Assembly: GCA_000471925.1 (NCBI GenBank)
Contig: CP006668.1
Location: 1,054,001-1,118,000 of the forward strand
DNA length: 64,000 nucleotides
Origin: Ralstonia pickettii DTP0602
Lineage (GTDB): Bacteria > Pseudomonadota > Gammaproteobacteria > Burkholderiales > Burkholderiaceae
Direction: 5' to 3'
In this document: positions 24,939 through 34,346 of the stretch, in pieces
Layout: the number at the start of each line of letters is the position of its first letter
Numbering within the stretch: the first letter of the stretch is position 1
Translations under genes and position numbers: made by a program
The notes under the pieces: model-generated
What the model saw: only the letters and a program-made list of their open reading frames with translations
Database searches by the model: none
What the model was told of the DNA's origin: nothing

Positions 24939-26945
24939 GTGATGATCGACTACTACAACACTCTCGGCGTTTCGCCTCGCGCGACCGAGGCGGAGATCCG
25001 AGCGGCCTACAGGCGGCTCGCGATGAAATTTCATCCCGACCGACAGCACGGCAAGTCTGCCCTGGAAAAGAAGCAGGCCGAGGAGAAATTCAAGGAAATC
25101 GAGAGGGCTAACCGCATCCTTGGCGACGCGCAGAAGCGCGCGGAGTACGACCTGGGCAATGGCGCGACCCGTAGCGGGAATCCCTGGTGGGCCGGGCCGG
25201 ACGAAGACGACGCTAATTTCGAAGACCTCTTTCGCCAGCAGTTTCACCAGAGCCAGCGGAGACGCCGTCAATCCAGACCACCACCTGTACGAGGCGAGGA
25301 CATCCGCTGCAAGGCGTCAATCGACGCTGACACGGCGGTCCGCGGTGGCAAGGCAACCGTCGAGATCAAAGTTGAAGACACATGCCCGTATTGCATGGGC
25401 TCAGGGGAAGCGAGCTCTCCCGTAGCGTGTGAAAAGTGCGACGGCCACGGGTGGCATCCTTCCGCGGATGGCTGGGGGCAGCGCACTTGTAGCAGATGCA
25501 AGGGATCGGGGGTCGATTGGCGCTGCAGAGAGTGCAAAGGGAATGGTGCATTCAATCAGACCAAGCGCTTCAACATCCAAGTGCCGGCGAACACCCCGGC
25601 AGGTCGCGTTCTCCGTGCAGTCGGTGGCGGCATGCCAGGTGAGTTCGGTGGCGCGGCCGGGGATCTACTCTGCGAAATCCGGGTGGTGAAGTCCGGGTCG
25701 ACGTACCTGAAGGGTCTCGACGTCCACTGCGAAGTCAAGATCGATTGCATCACGGCGTGGCTCGGCGGAACGACCACCATCGAGATCGTGGGGCGAACCT
25801 TCGAGGTAGACGTCCCACCGAATACGGGCAGCGGCAAGTCGTTGCGCTTGGCCGGCAAGGGCCTGCGTGACGCCAAGACTGGCCGGACTGGAGACGCCAT
25901 TGCGAAGGTAGTCTTGACCCTGCCGAAGGGGCCGTTCGCGGAAGAGCAGCTCGATCACCTGCGCCGGTTTGCCGGGCGCGAACCGGTCATCAAACCGCGG
26001 CCGGCCGCGCCGGCGAAGCAGGCGGCAACACGAGCGCACCCGGCGCAGCCCGCTCCCTCACCTGAACGGAGCCGCGAAGCGGCGCACGACTTTGCTAGTG
26101 CCAAGAAGGCCCCAGCGCAAGCGACCTCCGCATCTGGGTGTCGCACGTTCCAATGCGGCGGCTTCGAAGTCCGGCATCTGGAGCGCCTTGTGTTGGAGCA
26201 GTATGGCGTTGCATGTCAGCGCTTTGCGGAATGGGAGGCCGCCGTGCGCGCGGAGGCGTCGGGGGCGACCCGCCCAGGCCGCGCCGCGGCCAAGCGGCTG
26301 GAACTGACGCGAACCGAAAGCGAGATTTCTGCCTACGCGCCTGGCAATGCCCCACAGATTCTGGTTCAGTTGTTGGAGGCGTTTCGCCGCGCGGGTTTCG
26401 CGGAGACGATCTCGGTGATTGGGAACTACGCGATTCTTGCCTATGCGTCCGCCGCGGGCTGCCGCATCGACGATGCCGTCAGACTCGGGCTCTACAACAA
26501 GCGCGTGCAGTTCGTCACGGCGAAGCCCATCGCAGAGTCAGTCATCCTGCCCGCACTCCAGGCAGTGGATCCGACCTTCATCCTCGCCCCAAGGATAGGT
26601 GCCTGCGTGCGCGGGCGAAACGAAGTCGGATTCGTGGTCGACATCATTGGCGCCGTGAAATCGAGCACGCCGGAAGCGACGCTGTCGACCACGATTGCGG
26701 ATGACAGTGGGGCGGCCATGTCATATGGGATGACCAAGCTCCTGCGTGGCGGTCGGGTAAGCACGATTGTCGTTACCAAAACGGGCGTCATGGAGCGCCT
26801 GACCGCGATCTCCCCCGAGTCCTTCTGCTCGTTCAAGGGATGGATCGCCGCCCAGCCAGGGGTGCCAGAGGAAAAGCGGAAGTTCTGCCAGAACTTGATG
26901 ACTTTGGCGGCCAAGCTCGGCAATGGTCTTGGGCTGAGCCCCTAA
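24939..26945 (+). CDS. DnaJ-type co-chaperone fused to a nucleotidyltransferase-like C-terminal domain
   Basis: The 668-residue protein begins with a J-domain (residues 3-68, HPD at 31-33). A zinc-finger region with paired Cys motifs follows (about 149-198: CPYC, CEKC, CSRC, CREC), then DnaJ substrate-binding domains to about 350. A proline/alanine linker (360-395) leads to a C-terminal domain of about 270 residues foreign to DnaJ. That domain reads FRRAGFAETISVIGNYAILA, then IGACVRGRNEVGFVVDIIGA and SFCSFKGWIAAQ. The pattern resembles the GSU2403-type nucleotidyltransferase fold, but the expected DxD pair is not evident. Canonical DnaJ is about 380 residues. The fusion assignment is inferred; the DnaJ part is firm. 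Confidence 0.85.
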   Translation: MMIDYYNTLGVSPRATEAEIRAAYRRLAMKFHPDRQHGKSALEKKQAEEKFKEIERANRILGDAQKRAEYDLGNGATRSGNPWWAGPDEDDANFEDLFRQQFHQSQRRRRQSRPPPVRGEDIRCKASIDADTAVRGGKATVEIKVEDTCPYCMGSGEASSPVACEKCDGHGWHPSADGWGQRTCSRCKGSGVDWRCRECKGNGAFNQTKRFNIQVPANTPAGRVLRAVGGGMPGEFGGAAGDLLCEIRVVKSGSTYLKGLDVHCEVKIDCITAWLGGTTTIEIVGRTFEVDVPPNTGSGKSLRLAGKGLRDAKTGRTGDAIAKVVLTLPKGPFAEEQLDHLRRFAGREPVIKPRPAAPAKQAATRAHPAQPAPSPERSREAAHDFASAKKAPAQATSASGCRTFQCGGFEVRHLERLVLEQYGVACQRFAEWEAAVRAEASGATRPGRAAAKRLELTRTESEISAYAPGNAPQILVQLLEAFRRAGFAETISVIGNYAILAYASAAGCRIDDAVRLGLYNKRVQFVTAKPIAESVILPALQAVDPTFILAPRIGACVRGRNEVGFVVDIIGAVKSSTPEATLSTTIADDSGAAMSYGMTKLLRGGRVSTIVVTKTGVMERLTAISPESFCSFKGWIAAQPGVPEEKRKFCQNLMTLAAKLGNGLGLSP

Positions 26946-27100
26946 GTTCGGCAGTCGTTCGCCGATGCGAATCGGTGATCGTCCACGAGGCAGAGAGGGG
27001 TTGTCGGGTGGCGGAACTCCAGCACTGACCGTTCGAGGTGTTAAGGATGCCAGCCAGCGTCGATCCCGAGCGCCGCCCACTTGGGCGCCCATGCGGGCGA

Positions 27101-27415
27101 TCAGAAGCCGCCCATCAGGCGATCGAGTGCGGAGACGAGCAGTGAGCTCTCATTGCGTAGCGATCCGACTCGCGCGCCAAGGGCGCTCTTTGAGACCGCG
27201 GCGATAAAGGGCGGGTAGAAGATGCAACGGATGCCCTGGACCTCGAAGGGCGGGACCAGATCGGCTGGCAACCTGGACCCAGGATGCGATTCAGCCCGAA
27301 TCAGCGGCACGACCACCGTGGTGTTTAGTCCCGCAAGAAATTCGCTCTGTACGTCGACCAGGAATGGCGCGACGCCCGTATCCTCGTTATTGACATAGAT
27401 TTCGAAGCGCGCCAT
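27101..27415 (-). CDS. ccdB: CcdB-family toxin
   Basis: The 104-residue protein matches CcdB, the toxin that traps DNA gyrase. It has an opening beta-strand (MARFEIYVNN), the conserved FLVDVQSEFLAGLNTTVVVP segment, and the C-terminal helix ending SALDRLMGGF. The terminal Gly and aromatic residue is close to the gyrase-interacting end of classic CcdB. Its start overlaps the antitoxin stop by one base (TGATG), so antitoxin is made first. It lies in accessory DNA after the DnaJ fusion gene, convergent with it. Confidence 0.9.
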   Translation of the reverse strand: MARFEIYVNNEDTGVAPFLVDVQSEFLAGLNTTVVVPLIRAESHPGSRLPADLVPPFEVQGIRCIFYPPFIAAVSKSALGARVGSLRNESSLLVSALDRLMGGF

Positions 27416-27657
27416 CAGAACATCCGATGCTTCGCCAGTGGGAGGCCGTGTTGCTCGACGAACTCGTTGTGAGCGGCGATGAACTCCGCGTTCTCGGCCG
27501 CCCAGCGACGACCCCGTTCGGCACGGATGGCTTCGCGCATCGCTTGTTCGAACACCCGCGAGAAGTTCAGTTCGAGCGCTTTGCCTTCTTCGTAGACGTC
27601 AGCGGGCAACGTCACGTTGGTCGCTTTGCGCGACCGGACTTCGAGCGTTTGACCCAT
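27415..27657 (-). CDS. ccdA: CcdA-family antitoxin
   Basis: From ATG 27657 the 80-residue product has an N-terminal ribbon-helix-helix DNA-binding part (LEVRSRKATNVTLPADVYEE). Its C-terminus is typical of CcdA (RWAAENAEFIAAHNEFVEQH, then GLPLAKHRMF), which wraps the toxin. I preferred this start to the ATG 30 bases upstream because the family usually begins close to the first strand. CcdA represses its own operon; the operator should lie just upstream of 27657. Confidence 0.9.
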   Translation of the reverse strand: MGQTLEVRSRKATNVTLPADVYEEGKALELNFSRVFEQAMREAIRAERGRRWAAENAEFIAAHNEFVEQHGLPLAKHRMF

Positions 27658-27687
27658 GGCTACCTCCGTGTTGGTCCTTATGCGCAT

Positions 27688-28279
27688 AATAGCCTATATC
27701 GGCCATGCGCACTCAATGGGCTAGTGTCTTATACTTAACATAACGCCCGCAGAGCGAAGTTTTGCCGATTACTGGAAGGTTATGTTGAATGGGGAGGGAC
27801 GGGCGTCTGTCGGCGCCACCAGCATTCTCGACGCGCAGGCGCTCGAAACGGCTGCAAAGTCGAAATCCACCGCGGCATAGATGTCTTGCACGCCCAGACT
27901 TCAGCGCCTGGTGAGCAGCTTGGACAGCTGGCAAAAGAAAGCCCGCTTCAAGCGCGGGCACGAATCCCTTGGGAAGGGAGGAGACGGGGATAAGTATAAA
28001 CCCTAGGCAAACTCTTGCGGACTGTCCGCAGATGACAGGGCCTTTTGGCATGCAGCCACTCGGCAGGTGAGTTGGTAATTTCACAATCATGAAATTATTG
28101 GCTATGGCGGCGATTGGAAACTGCCAACGACGTTTTTATATAAATGGCTACCGCCTGTGATGTCGGTGCGTCCACCTTCTAATACGACAGTTTGCGGAAA
28201 GTTGGGGGCGAGGGCTATGCCGTACTTGCGCTGGGATCGACGCCAAGCTTGTTCGCCCGGCCTCGATCCCTTCGCGCTA
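27688..28279. other. intergenic region, no gene seen
   Basis: Frames on both strands are short and unrecognised. The only clear feature is a hairpin at 27941-27959, which read on the minus strand is a terminator for mmsA or another minus-strand transcript. Confidence 0.4.
27934..27959 (-). terminator. Rho-independent terminator, minus strand
   Basis: On the minus strand: stem GCCCGC / GCGGGC with a short loop followed by TTTCTTTTGC. It is 320 bp beyond the mmsA stop codon. Confidence 0.6.
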
Positions 28280-29800
28280 TCACTTCGCAGTGGGCATCGC
28301 GAACTCAGCTCCACGAGCCGTATCGTTGGGCCAGCGTTGCATGACGCTCTTCTGGCGCGTGTAGAAGCGCAGGCCTTCCTCACCATAGGCATGCATATCG
28401 CCGAAAAGCGAGCGCTTCCAGCCACCAAAGCCATGCCATGCCATTGGTACCGGAATCGGTACGTTAATGCCGACCATACCGACTTCGATGTGGCGGGCGA
28501 ATTCGCGGGCAGTTTGCCCGTCGCGCGTGTAGCAGGCCACGCCATTGCCGAATTCGTGCGCGTTGACCAGCTTCACGGCTTGCGCGAAGTCATCCACGCG
28601 CACGCATGAGAGCACCGGACCAAAGATCTCCTCCTTATAGATCCGCATGTCCGGGGTCACGTTGTCGAACAGCGTTCCGCCGGTAAAAAATCCTAGCTCG
28701 TGACCAGGCACCTTGTAGTTGCGGCCGTCGACCAAGAGCTTGGCGCCTTCTTCCACACCGAGGGCGATGTAGTTTTCGATGCGTTCGAGCGCCTGGCCTG
28801 TCACGATGGGGCCCATCTCGGCGTCCGCCTCCATGCCGTTCTTGATGACCAGTTCGCGCGCGCGGGCTTCCAGCTTCGGCATGATCTTGTCTGCCACGTC
28901 GCCGACGAGCACTGCCACGGAGATGGCCATGCAACGCTCGCCGGCCGAGCCGTATGCTGCGCCGATCAGTCCATCTACGGCCTGGTCGATGTCTGCATCG
29001 GGCATCACAACCATGTGGTTCTTTGCGCCGCCCAGCGCCTGGACCCGCTTGCCAAGCCTGGCGCCTGTCTCGTAGATGTAGTTCGCGATGGGCGTGGACC
29101 CGACGAAGCTCACGGCCTTGACGTCGTTGTGATGGAGCAGGGCGTCCACGACGGTCTTGTCGCCCTGGACGACATTGAAAACGCCATCGGGAAGCCCCGC
29201 ATCCTTGAGCAGGCGTGCCATGAAGAGCGAGGCCGAAGGATCGCGCTCACTGGGCTTCAGAATGAAGCAGTTGCCTGCCGCGATGGCGACGGGGAACATC
29301 CAGCACGGCACCATGCACGGGAAGTTGAACGGCGTGATGCCAGCCACAACGCCCAGCGGCTGGCGCATGGTCCAGTTGTCCATGCCGGTCGAGACCTGGT
29401 CCGTGAAGTCGCCCTTGAGCAGTTGAGGGATGCCGCAGGCGAACTCGATGATGTCGATGCCGCGGCTGACTTCCCCGGCCGCATCGCTCAGCACCTTGCC
29501 GTGCTCTGCCGTAATGATCGCGGCCAGTTCGTCCTTGTGCCGGTTCATCAGTTCCAGGAACTTGAGCATCACGCGGGCCCGGCGAATTGGCGGGGTGTCG
29601 GCCCACTTCGGAAAAGCGGCCAGCGCGGAAGCCACGGCGGCATTCACGTCCTCGCCTGTGCCCAGGCGGACTTGGCGCGCTACGGCCCCGGTGGCGGGAT
29701 TGAACACCGCCTGCGATCGCTTGCCGTTGCCTTCGTACGGCTCGCCGGCAACGAAATGAATGACGTCTGCGGGGTTTGTGTAGGGCGCAGTCACGGGCAT
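28280..29800 (-). CDS. mmsA: CoA-acylating methylmalonate-semialdehyde dehydrogenase
   Basis: The 506-residue enzyme is an ALDH-superfamily member of the MmsA subgroup, which converts (methyl)malonate semialdehyde plus CoA and NAD into propionyl-CoA or acetyl-CoA with release of CO2. Visible are the NAD-binding [15 protein letters not shown] and the catalytic cysteine in [11 protein letters not shown] (about residue 289). The MmsA-type [14 protein letters not shown] segment and the C-terminal [13 protein letters not shown] are also present. Full length. It is divergent from the LysR gene at 29982, its probable regulator. It fits valine, inositol or beta-alanine catabolism, or the end of a branched dicarboxylate route encoded by the neighbouring island. 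Confidence 0.95.
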   Translation of the reverse strand: MPVTAPYTNPADVIHFVAGEPYEGNGKRSQAVFNPATGAVARQVRLGTGEDVNAAVASALAAFPKWADTPPIRRARVMLKFLELMNRHKDELAAIITAEHGKVLSDAAGEVSRGIDIIEFACGIPQLLKGDFTDQVSTGMDNWTMRQPLGVVAGITPFNFPCMVPCWMFPVAIAAGNCFILKPSERDPSASLFMARLLKDAGLPDGVFNVVQGDKTVVDALLHHNDVKAVSFVGSTPIANYIYETGARLGKRVQALGGAKNHMVVMPDADIDQAVDGLIGAAYGSAGERCMAISVAVLVGDVADKIMPKLEARARELVIKNGMEADAEMGPIVTGQALERIENYIALGVEEGAKLLVDGRNYKVPGHELGFFTGGTLFDNVTPDMRIYKEEIFGPVLSCVRVDDFAQAVKLVNAHEFGNGVACYTRDGQTAREFARHIEVGMVGINVPIPVPMAWHGFGGWKRSLFGDMHAYGEEGLRFYTRQKSVMQRWPNDTARGAEFAMPTAK

Positions 29801-29981
29801 CTCCTGTCAGTACTGGGCGGGATTTGGCATGCCCGCCGCGTTTTCGATGTCTGGAGTGTATGGAGGGCCCCTGTCAACGGCTAGTCATCGAACGCCGAAC
29901 TGACTGTTCAGGAAATTTAGCTACCAGCATGCTATAGATATGAAATATCCGTATCCGAATGTGTCGATCTAGGAGCATTGC

Positions 29982-30947
29982 ATGCGCAAGGACAACGTCG
30001 AGGAACTCTGGGAGCACCTGCACTGGCTTGTGGTGCTGCATCAGCAGGGCAGCTTCAGCAAGGCCGCCGCGCGCCTCGGCGTCAGCAAGGCGTCCATGAG
30101 CCAGCACATCACGGATCTCGAGAAGGCGGTGGGCATTACGCTGGTCCAGCGGACCACTCGCAGCGCAACGCTGACCGATGCCGGACGGCAGCTGGTGGAT
30201 GCCATGCGCGGCGCGTTCGAGCAGATCGCCACAGGTTATGCCAATGTCCGAGACTTGGCCGGGGCGCCAAGAGGGTTCCTGCGCGTAACGGCGCCGGTGG
30301 CTTTTTCCAGGCAGCAGCTGGTACCGCGCCTGCCTGATTTCCTGCGCCGGTATCCGCAGATCCAACTCGAACTCGACATGTCGGATCGCTTGCGGCCCCT
30401 GGCCCAGGAGGGCTTCGACATTGCGGTCAGGCATACGTCTGCGCCGCCGGAGACCCACGTGGCGTGGACGCTCGCGACAACACGCACGGTCCTTGTCGCA
30501 AGCCGCGCTTACCTGCGCAGCAGCGGGATTCCCGAGACGCCGCAAGCCCTGACAGAGCACGCGTGCCTGCACTATCCCCGGCTGCAGGGAACGCCAACCT
30601 GGACATTTGTTCCTGCGGTGGCGGAGTCCAATGCCAGGCACGCTGACCCTGTGACAGTGCCAGTCACAGGTCCCCTGACCGTCAACAACAGCGAAGCCTT
30701 GCGCGATGCCGCGATCGAAGGCCTGGGTATCGCGCTGCTGCCGGACTTCAGTGCGCAGTCTGCTCTGGAAACAGGTCGACTCGTCGAGGTTCTGCCACAG
30801 TGGCGCTCCACCGGCGCATTTGGAGACTGGCTCTACGCCATTCGACCCTATTCAGCCCACGCCTCGCGGGTCTCGCAGGTCTTTGTGGACTACTTGCGAG
30901 AGACCTTTGCGCAAGGCTTCTCGTCGACGCCGCCCGACCTTATCTGA
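29982..30947 (+). CDS. LysR-family regulator, divergent to mmsA
   Basis: The 321-residue protein has the LysR N-terminal winged helix (GSFSKAAARLGVSKASMSQH, residues 21-40, then LVQRTTRSATLTDAG) and a periplasmic-binding-protein-like effector domain (about 100-300). LysR proteins usually regulate divergent genes; the 181-bp gap to mmsA and the position ahead of the dehydrogenase operon make either a target. The start sits seven bases after a GGAG ribosome-binding site. Confidence 0.92.
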   Translation: MRKDNVEELWEHLHWLVVLHQQGSFSKAAARLGVSKASMSQHITDLEKAVGITLVQRTTRSATLTDAGRQLVDAMRGAFEQIATGYANVRDLAGAPRGFLRVTAPVAFSRQQLVPRLPDFLRRYPQIQLELDMSDRLRPLAQEGFDIAVRHTSAPPETHVAWTLATTRTVLVASRAYLRSSGIPETPQALTEHACLHYPRLQGTPTWTFVPAVAESNARHADPVTVPVTGPLTVNNSEALRDAAIEGLGIALLPDFSAQSALETGRLVEVLPQWRSTGAFGDWLYAIRPYSAHASRVSQVFVDYLRETFAQGFSSTPPDLI

Positions 30948-30987
30948 CATCCACGCGCAACGCGTGCGCTAAGCGCCATTTTTAGCG

Positions 30988-31010
30988 ATTAAGTTCAAAA
31001 AATATTAACT
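30988..31010. promoter_or_regulatory. TAAGTT-N11-AACTTA inverted repeat, putative LysR-type operator
   Basis: A perfect 6-bp inverted repeat with an 11-bp AT-rich spacer lies 160 bp upstream of the dehydrogenase operon. It fits the interrupted-dyad form of LysR-type binding sites. The half-site AAGTTCA recurs at 38831 in front of the Bug gene. Confidence 0.45.
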
Positions 31011-31167
31011 TATATATTATTGATTCAGAAAAATCGATTACTTAAACTTGTTTCAACTCAACCGCAGAAGACCACGGACCGAACATCAGATGGAAGGTCA
31101 TCAGGCGCCGGTCTTCGCGCGCAAACAGGTTGGCGCGTCAGCGCATTGAATGAAACGGGAGAGAGTG

Positions 31168-31902
31168 ATGGAGGCGACAAAGGCCGCGCAACGCACGCTT
31201 ACGGTACGCATTGCCCGGGGCACCGGCGAAGGCGATTTCAAAACCTATGAAGTACCGTGGCGCGAGAACCAGACAGTTCTAGACGTAGTGACCGAAGTGC
31301 AGCGCCGCATCGATCCGACGTTGTCCTACCGCTTCGCATGCCGGGTGGGCGTCTGCGGGTCCTGCGCGATGACCGTGAACGGCAAGCCACGCTGGACATG
31401 CCGAACGCACGTCAGCCGCGTGGAAGAGGATGGCGTGATCGTCATCGAGCCGTTGCGCAACATGCCCCGCATCAAGGACCTGGTGGTCGAGATGTCGGAG
31501 TTCTTCGACAAATGGAAGAAGGCCGGCAATACGTTCGTCGGCACGGCGACGCGCCACGATCCGCCGGCAGCGGTGTCCCCGACAAGCAAGAAGCGCAAGA
31601 TGGCCGACGCCGCCATCGAATGCATCAACTGCGGCGTTTGCTATGCCTCGTGCGACGTCGTGACATGGGACAAGGAGTATCTCGGACCCGCCGCGCTGAA
31701 CCGCGCGTGGACCCTGTTCAACGACGAACGCCATGCCGATCCGAAGGACGTGCTGAAGAAGGCGACGTCGGGTAGCGGCTGCAATTCCTGCCATACGCAG
31801 GGCAATTGCATGACGCACTGCCCTGTGAGCCTGAGCCCGACCGGCAGCATTGCAGGGCTCAAGAAAAATGCGCTGTTGCAATTCCTGAAGGGAGGTGGCT
31901 GA
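31168..31902 (+). CDS. succinate dehydrogenase/fumarate reductase-like iron-sulfur subunit
   Basis: The 244-residue product has the two ferredoxin modules of SdhB/FrdB. The 2Fe-2S cluster ligands are in FACRVGVCGSCAMTVNGK plus a later RWTC; the 4Fe-4S/3Fe-4S ligands are in CINCGVCYASCD and in CNSCHTQGNCMTHCPV. The second module differs from housekeeping SdhB, where CP-containing motifs are more regular. I prefer ATG 31168, which has GGGAGAGAG upstream, over 31150. It is the first gene of a four-gene respiratory-complex operon and passes electrons from the flavoprotein (32586) to the membrane anchors. Confidence 0.9.
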   Translation: MEATKAAQRTLTVRIARGTGEGDFKTYEVPWRENQTVLDVVTEVQRRIDPTLSYRFACRVGVCGSCAMTVNGKPRWTCRTHVSRVEEDGVIVIEPLRNMPRIKDLVVEMSEFFDKWKKAGNTFVGTATRHDPPAAVSPTSKKRKMADAAIECINCGVCYASCDVVTWDKEYLGPAALNRAWTLFNDERHADPKDVLKKATSGSGCNSCHTQGNCMTHCPVSLSPTGSIAGLKKNALLQFLKGGG

Positions 31903-31904
31903 TC

Positions 31905-32240
31905 ATGGAGCAGCGTCTGTTCGCACTCCAGCGTCTCAGCGCAATGGTCATGGCGCCATTCGTGCTCGTGCATTTGGGCGTGATTCTCTACGCAGTCCGT
32001 GGCGGCTTGACTGCTGCCGAGATACTTTCCCGCACTCAGGGCAGCCTGCTCTGGATTCCGTTCTATTCGCTGTTCGTGATCAGCGTGGCGGTCCATGTGC
32101 CAATCGGGCTGCGCAACATCTTGATCGAATGGGCCCGGCTGAGCCGTGGCGCAGCGTTCGTGTCCTGTTTGCTGTTTGGACTGTTGCTGCTGTCGATGGG
32201 CCTGCGTGCCGTGGCGGCTGTGGGAGGTCTGCTGTCATGA
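31905..32240 (+). CDS. SdhC-like membrane anchor subunit
   Basis: The 111-residue protein has three hydrophobic helices (about 12-30, 48-68, 83-108) and histidines placed to bind haem or quinone (LVHLGVILY, SVAVHVPIGLRN). Its start is two bases after the iron-sulfur subunit stop, with GGAGGT upstream. Its stop overlaps the start of the second anchor (ATGA). Sequence identity to housekeeping SdhC is not obvious; the assignment rests on size, topology and operon. Confidence 0.8.
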   Translation: MEQRLFALQRLSAMVMAPFVLVHLGVILYAVRGGLTAAEILSRTQGSLLWIPFYSLFVISVAVHVPIGLRNILIEWARLSRGAAFVSCLLFGLLLLSMGLRAVAAVGGLLS

Positions 32241-32584
32241 AGTCACCAAGAAACCACCGCGCCTATTGGGCCTTTCTCGGGCACCGTCTGTCCGGCCTGG
32301 CACTGGGCATCTTCCTGCCAGCGCACTTCTACGTCCTGGGACTCGCACTGGACGAGCATGCGCGCATGGACGCGTTCCTGAAATTTGCCAACATGGGCGC
32401 GGTGAAGTTCGGCGAATGGGGTCTGGTGTTGCTGTTGTCCATTCACATGTGCTTCGGGCTGCGACTGCTGGCGCTGGAATTGCTGCCATGGAGTTCTACC
32501 CGAGACGCACGCCTGTCATGGATCAGTTGGGGTGGTGCGCTGTCGCTGTTCGTCGGCGTGATCTTTGCCCTAGGGGTAATCTGA
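32237..32584 (+). CDS. SdhC/SdhD-like membrane anchor subunit
   Basis: The 115-residue product carries the cytochrome b556 pattern WAFLGHRLSGLALGIFLPAH, in which HRxSG is the hallmark, and a second haem-ligand histidine in LLSIHMCFGLRLL. Three membrane helices are evident. It pairs with the upstream anchor to form the quinone-reducing module. Overlap with the preceding stop suggests coupled translation; the flavoprotein starts one base after its stop codon. Confidence 0.85.
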   Translation: MKSPRNHRAYWAFLGHRLSGLALGIFLPAHFYVLGLALDEHARMDAFLKFANMGAVKFGEWGLVLLLSIHMCFGLRLLALELLPWSSTRDARLSWISWGGALSLFVGVIFALGVI

Positions 32585-32585
32585 A

Positions 32586-34334
32586 ATGCAAATCGAGAAC
32601 CACAAGACAGACATCCTGATCCTCGGTACGGGCGGGGCAGGGCTATTCGCGGCGTTGCACGCCAAGAAGGCAAATCCTGCGCTCAAGGTATCTGTGGCGG
32701 TCAAGGGCCTGCTTGGAAAATGCGGCTGCACGCGCATGGTCCAGGGCGGCTACAACGTGGCGCTGTCGGTCGGAGACTCGGTCGAGCGCCATTTCATGGA
32801 CACGATCGAAGGTGGCAAGTGGCTGCCACGCCAAGACCTTGCCTGGCGGCTTGTTGAAGGGGCGATAGAACGTGTCCGCGAACTGGAAAACGAGATCGGC
32901 TGCTTCTTTGATCGCAATCCCGACGGCACGCTGCACCAGAAGGCCTTTGCCGGCCAGAGCTTCGACCGCACGGTCCACAAGGCTGACCTGACCGGTATCG
33001 AGATCATCAACCGGCTAATGGAGCAGGTGCGGGCACTCGATGTGGAAGAAATGGAGGAGCACCGGGCCATCGAGCTGATTCCGGCAGCCGATGGTTCGGG
33101 TATCGCTGGCGTGTTGTTCATCGACATGCGTCGCGGCACCTATCGCTTCGTACAGGCGAAGGCCGTGCTGATGGCCACGGGCGCAGGCCCGACCATGTAC
33201 CGCTACCACACGCCCTCTGGTGACAAAACCTGCGATGGCCTGGCGATGGCCATGCGCTATGGCCTGAGCCTGCGGGACATGGAGATGGTCCAGTTCCATC
33301 CGACGGGGCTGCTCGGCGGCCCGGATACTCGCATGACCGGCACGGTGCTTGAAGAAGGTTTGCGAGGTGCGGGCGGCTGGCTGATCAATGGCAACGGCGA
33401 CCGCTTCATGACCAACTATGATGCGCGCGGCGAGCGTGCGACGCGGGACGTGGTCAGCCGCGGCATCTATGCCGAAATGCGTGCCGGCAGGAGCGGCCCG
33501 ATGGGCGGCATCTACATCCAGATGAGCCACCTTGGGCCTGAAAAGGTGGCCAAGACGTTCCCCGGGATGGTCAACCGGTGCAAGGACTGCGGTTTTGACC
33601 TGGCCGGTGGTCGCGTCGAGGTCGTCCCGACGGCCCATTACCTGATGGGAGGTGTGGAGTTCAATGTGGATTGCAGCACCGCCTCGCCCGGCCTGTTCGC
33701 TGCTGGCGAGGATTGCGGCGGCGTGCACGGGGCCAATCGCCTGGGCGGCAACGGCGTGGCGAACTCGACAGTGTTCGGCGGCATCGCGGGCGACTCGATG
33801 GCCGCGTATGTTTCTGGCGTCCAGCACTGGAAGGAGCCGGACCAGCGCGTCATCCTGAGCGGCATCGAGCGTGCCGAGTACCCATTCTCGAAGACGCCGG
33901 GCGCCATTCACGAATTGCGCGATGCGCTCGCGCAGACGATGTGGGACGACGTTGGCGTGCTGCGCAACGAACAGGCGATGCGCCGGGGCCTGGATTCCGT
34001 CGCCGCGCATCGCGACGCGCTGCTGGCCATGGGCGTACCCGATGGCGAGCGCCGCTACAACGTGACCTGGCACGACTGGCTCAATCTGCAGAGCCTGGTC
34101 GACATCTCGCGCGTGATTACCGTTTCCGCGCTGGCACGCGAGAACAGCCGTGGCGCCCACTTCCGCGAAGACTTTCCGGAGCCCGGTGACCTGCACAGCA
34201 GTCGCTACACCCGCGTGACCGCGGACGGCGACGATATTCGCCTGGAGATGGTTCCGGTGAAGTTCGACATCGTCAAGCCGGGCACGTCACTGATTACCGG
34301 TGAGGCCGGTCAACCCCCAAAAGTTGCAGCATAG
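32586..34334 (+). CDS. succinate dehydrogenase/fumarate reductase-like flavoprotein subunit
   Basis: The 582-residue flavoprotein has the N-terminal FAD-binding motif ILGTGGAGLFAALHAK (residues 12-27), the QGGYNVAL loop and the substrate-site FHPTGL. The R/H-rich EEGLRGAGG and a second FAD segment, GVHGANRLGGNGVANS, are also present. These match SdhA/FrdA/AprA-type enzymes that oxidise succinate-like acids. It is clearly different from housekeeping SdhA, for example in the CGCTRMVQGG segment that replaces HTVAAQGG, so the natural substrate may be a substituted succinate. It is followed 12 bp later by the hydratase genes. Confidence 0.9.
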   Translation: MQIENHKTDILILGTGGAGLFAALHAKKANPALKVSVAVKGLLGKCGCTRMVQGGYNVALSVGDSVERHFMDTIEGGKWLPRQDLAWRLVEGAIERVRELENEIGCFFDRNPDGTLHQKAFAGQSFDRTVHKADLTGIEIINRLMEQVRALDVEEMEEHRAIELIPAADGSGIAGVLFIDMRRGTYRFVQAKAVLMATGAGPTMYRYHTPSGDKTCDGLAMAMRYGLSLRDMEMVQFHPTGLLGGPDTRMTGTVLEEGLRGAGGWLINGNGDRFMTNYDARGERATRDVVSRGIYAEMRAGRSGPMGGIYIQMSHLGPEKVAKTFPGMVNRCKDCGFDLAGGRVEVVPTAHYLMGGVEFNVDCSTASPGLFAAGEDCGGVHGANRLGGNGVANSTVFGGIAGDSMAAYVSGVQHWKEPDQRVILSGIERAEYPFSKTPGAIHELRDALAQTMWDDVGVLRNEQAMRRGLDSVAAHRDALLAMGVPDGERRYNVTWHDWLNLQSLVDISRVITVSALARENSRGAHFREDFPEPGDLHSSRYTRVTADGDDIRLEMVPVKFDIVKPGTSLITGEAGQPPKVAA

Positions 34335-34346
34335 AGGACCGCTACG

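Noticed and set aside
28700..29884. A 394-residue plus-strand frame opposite mmsA
   Set aside because: Antisense shadow of a full-length, well-matched aldehyde dehydrogenase.
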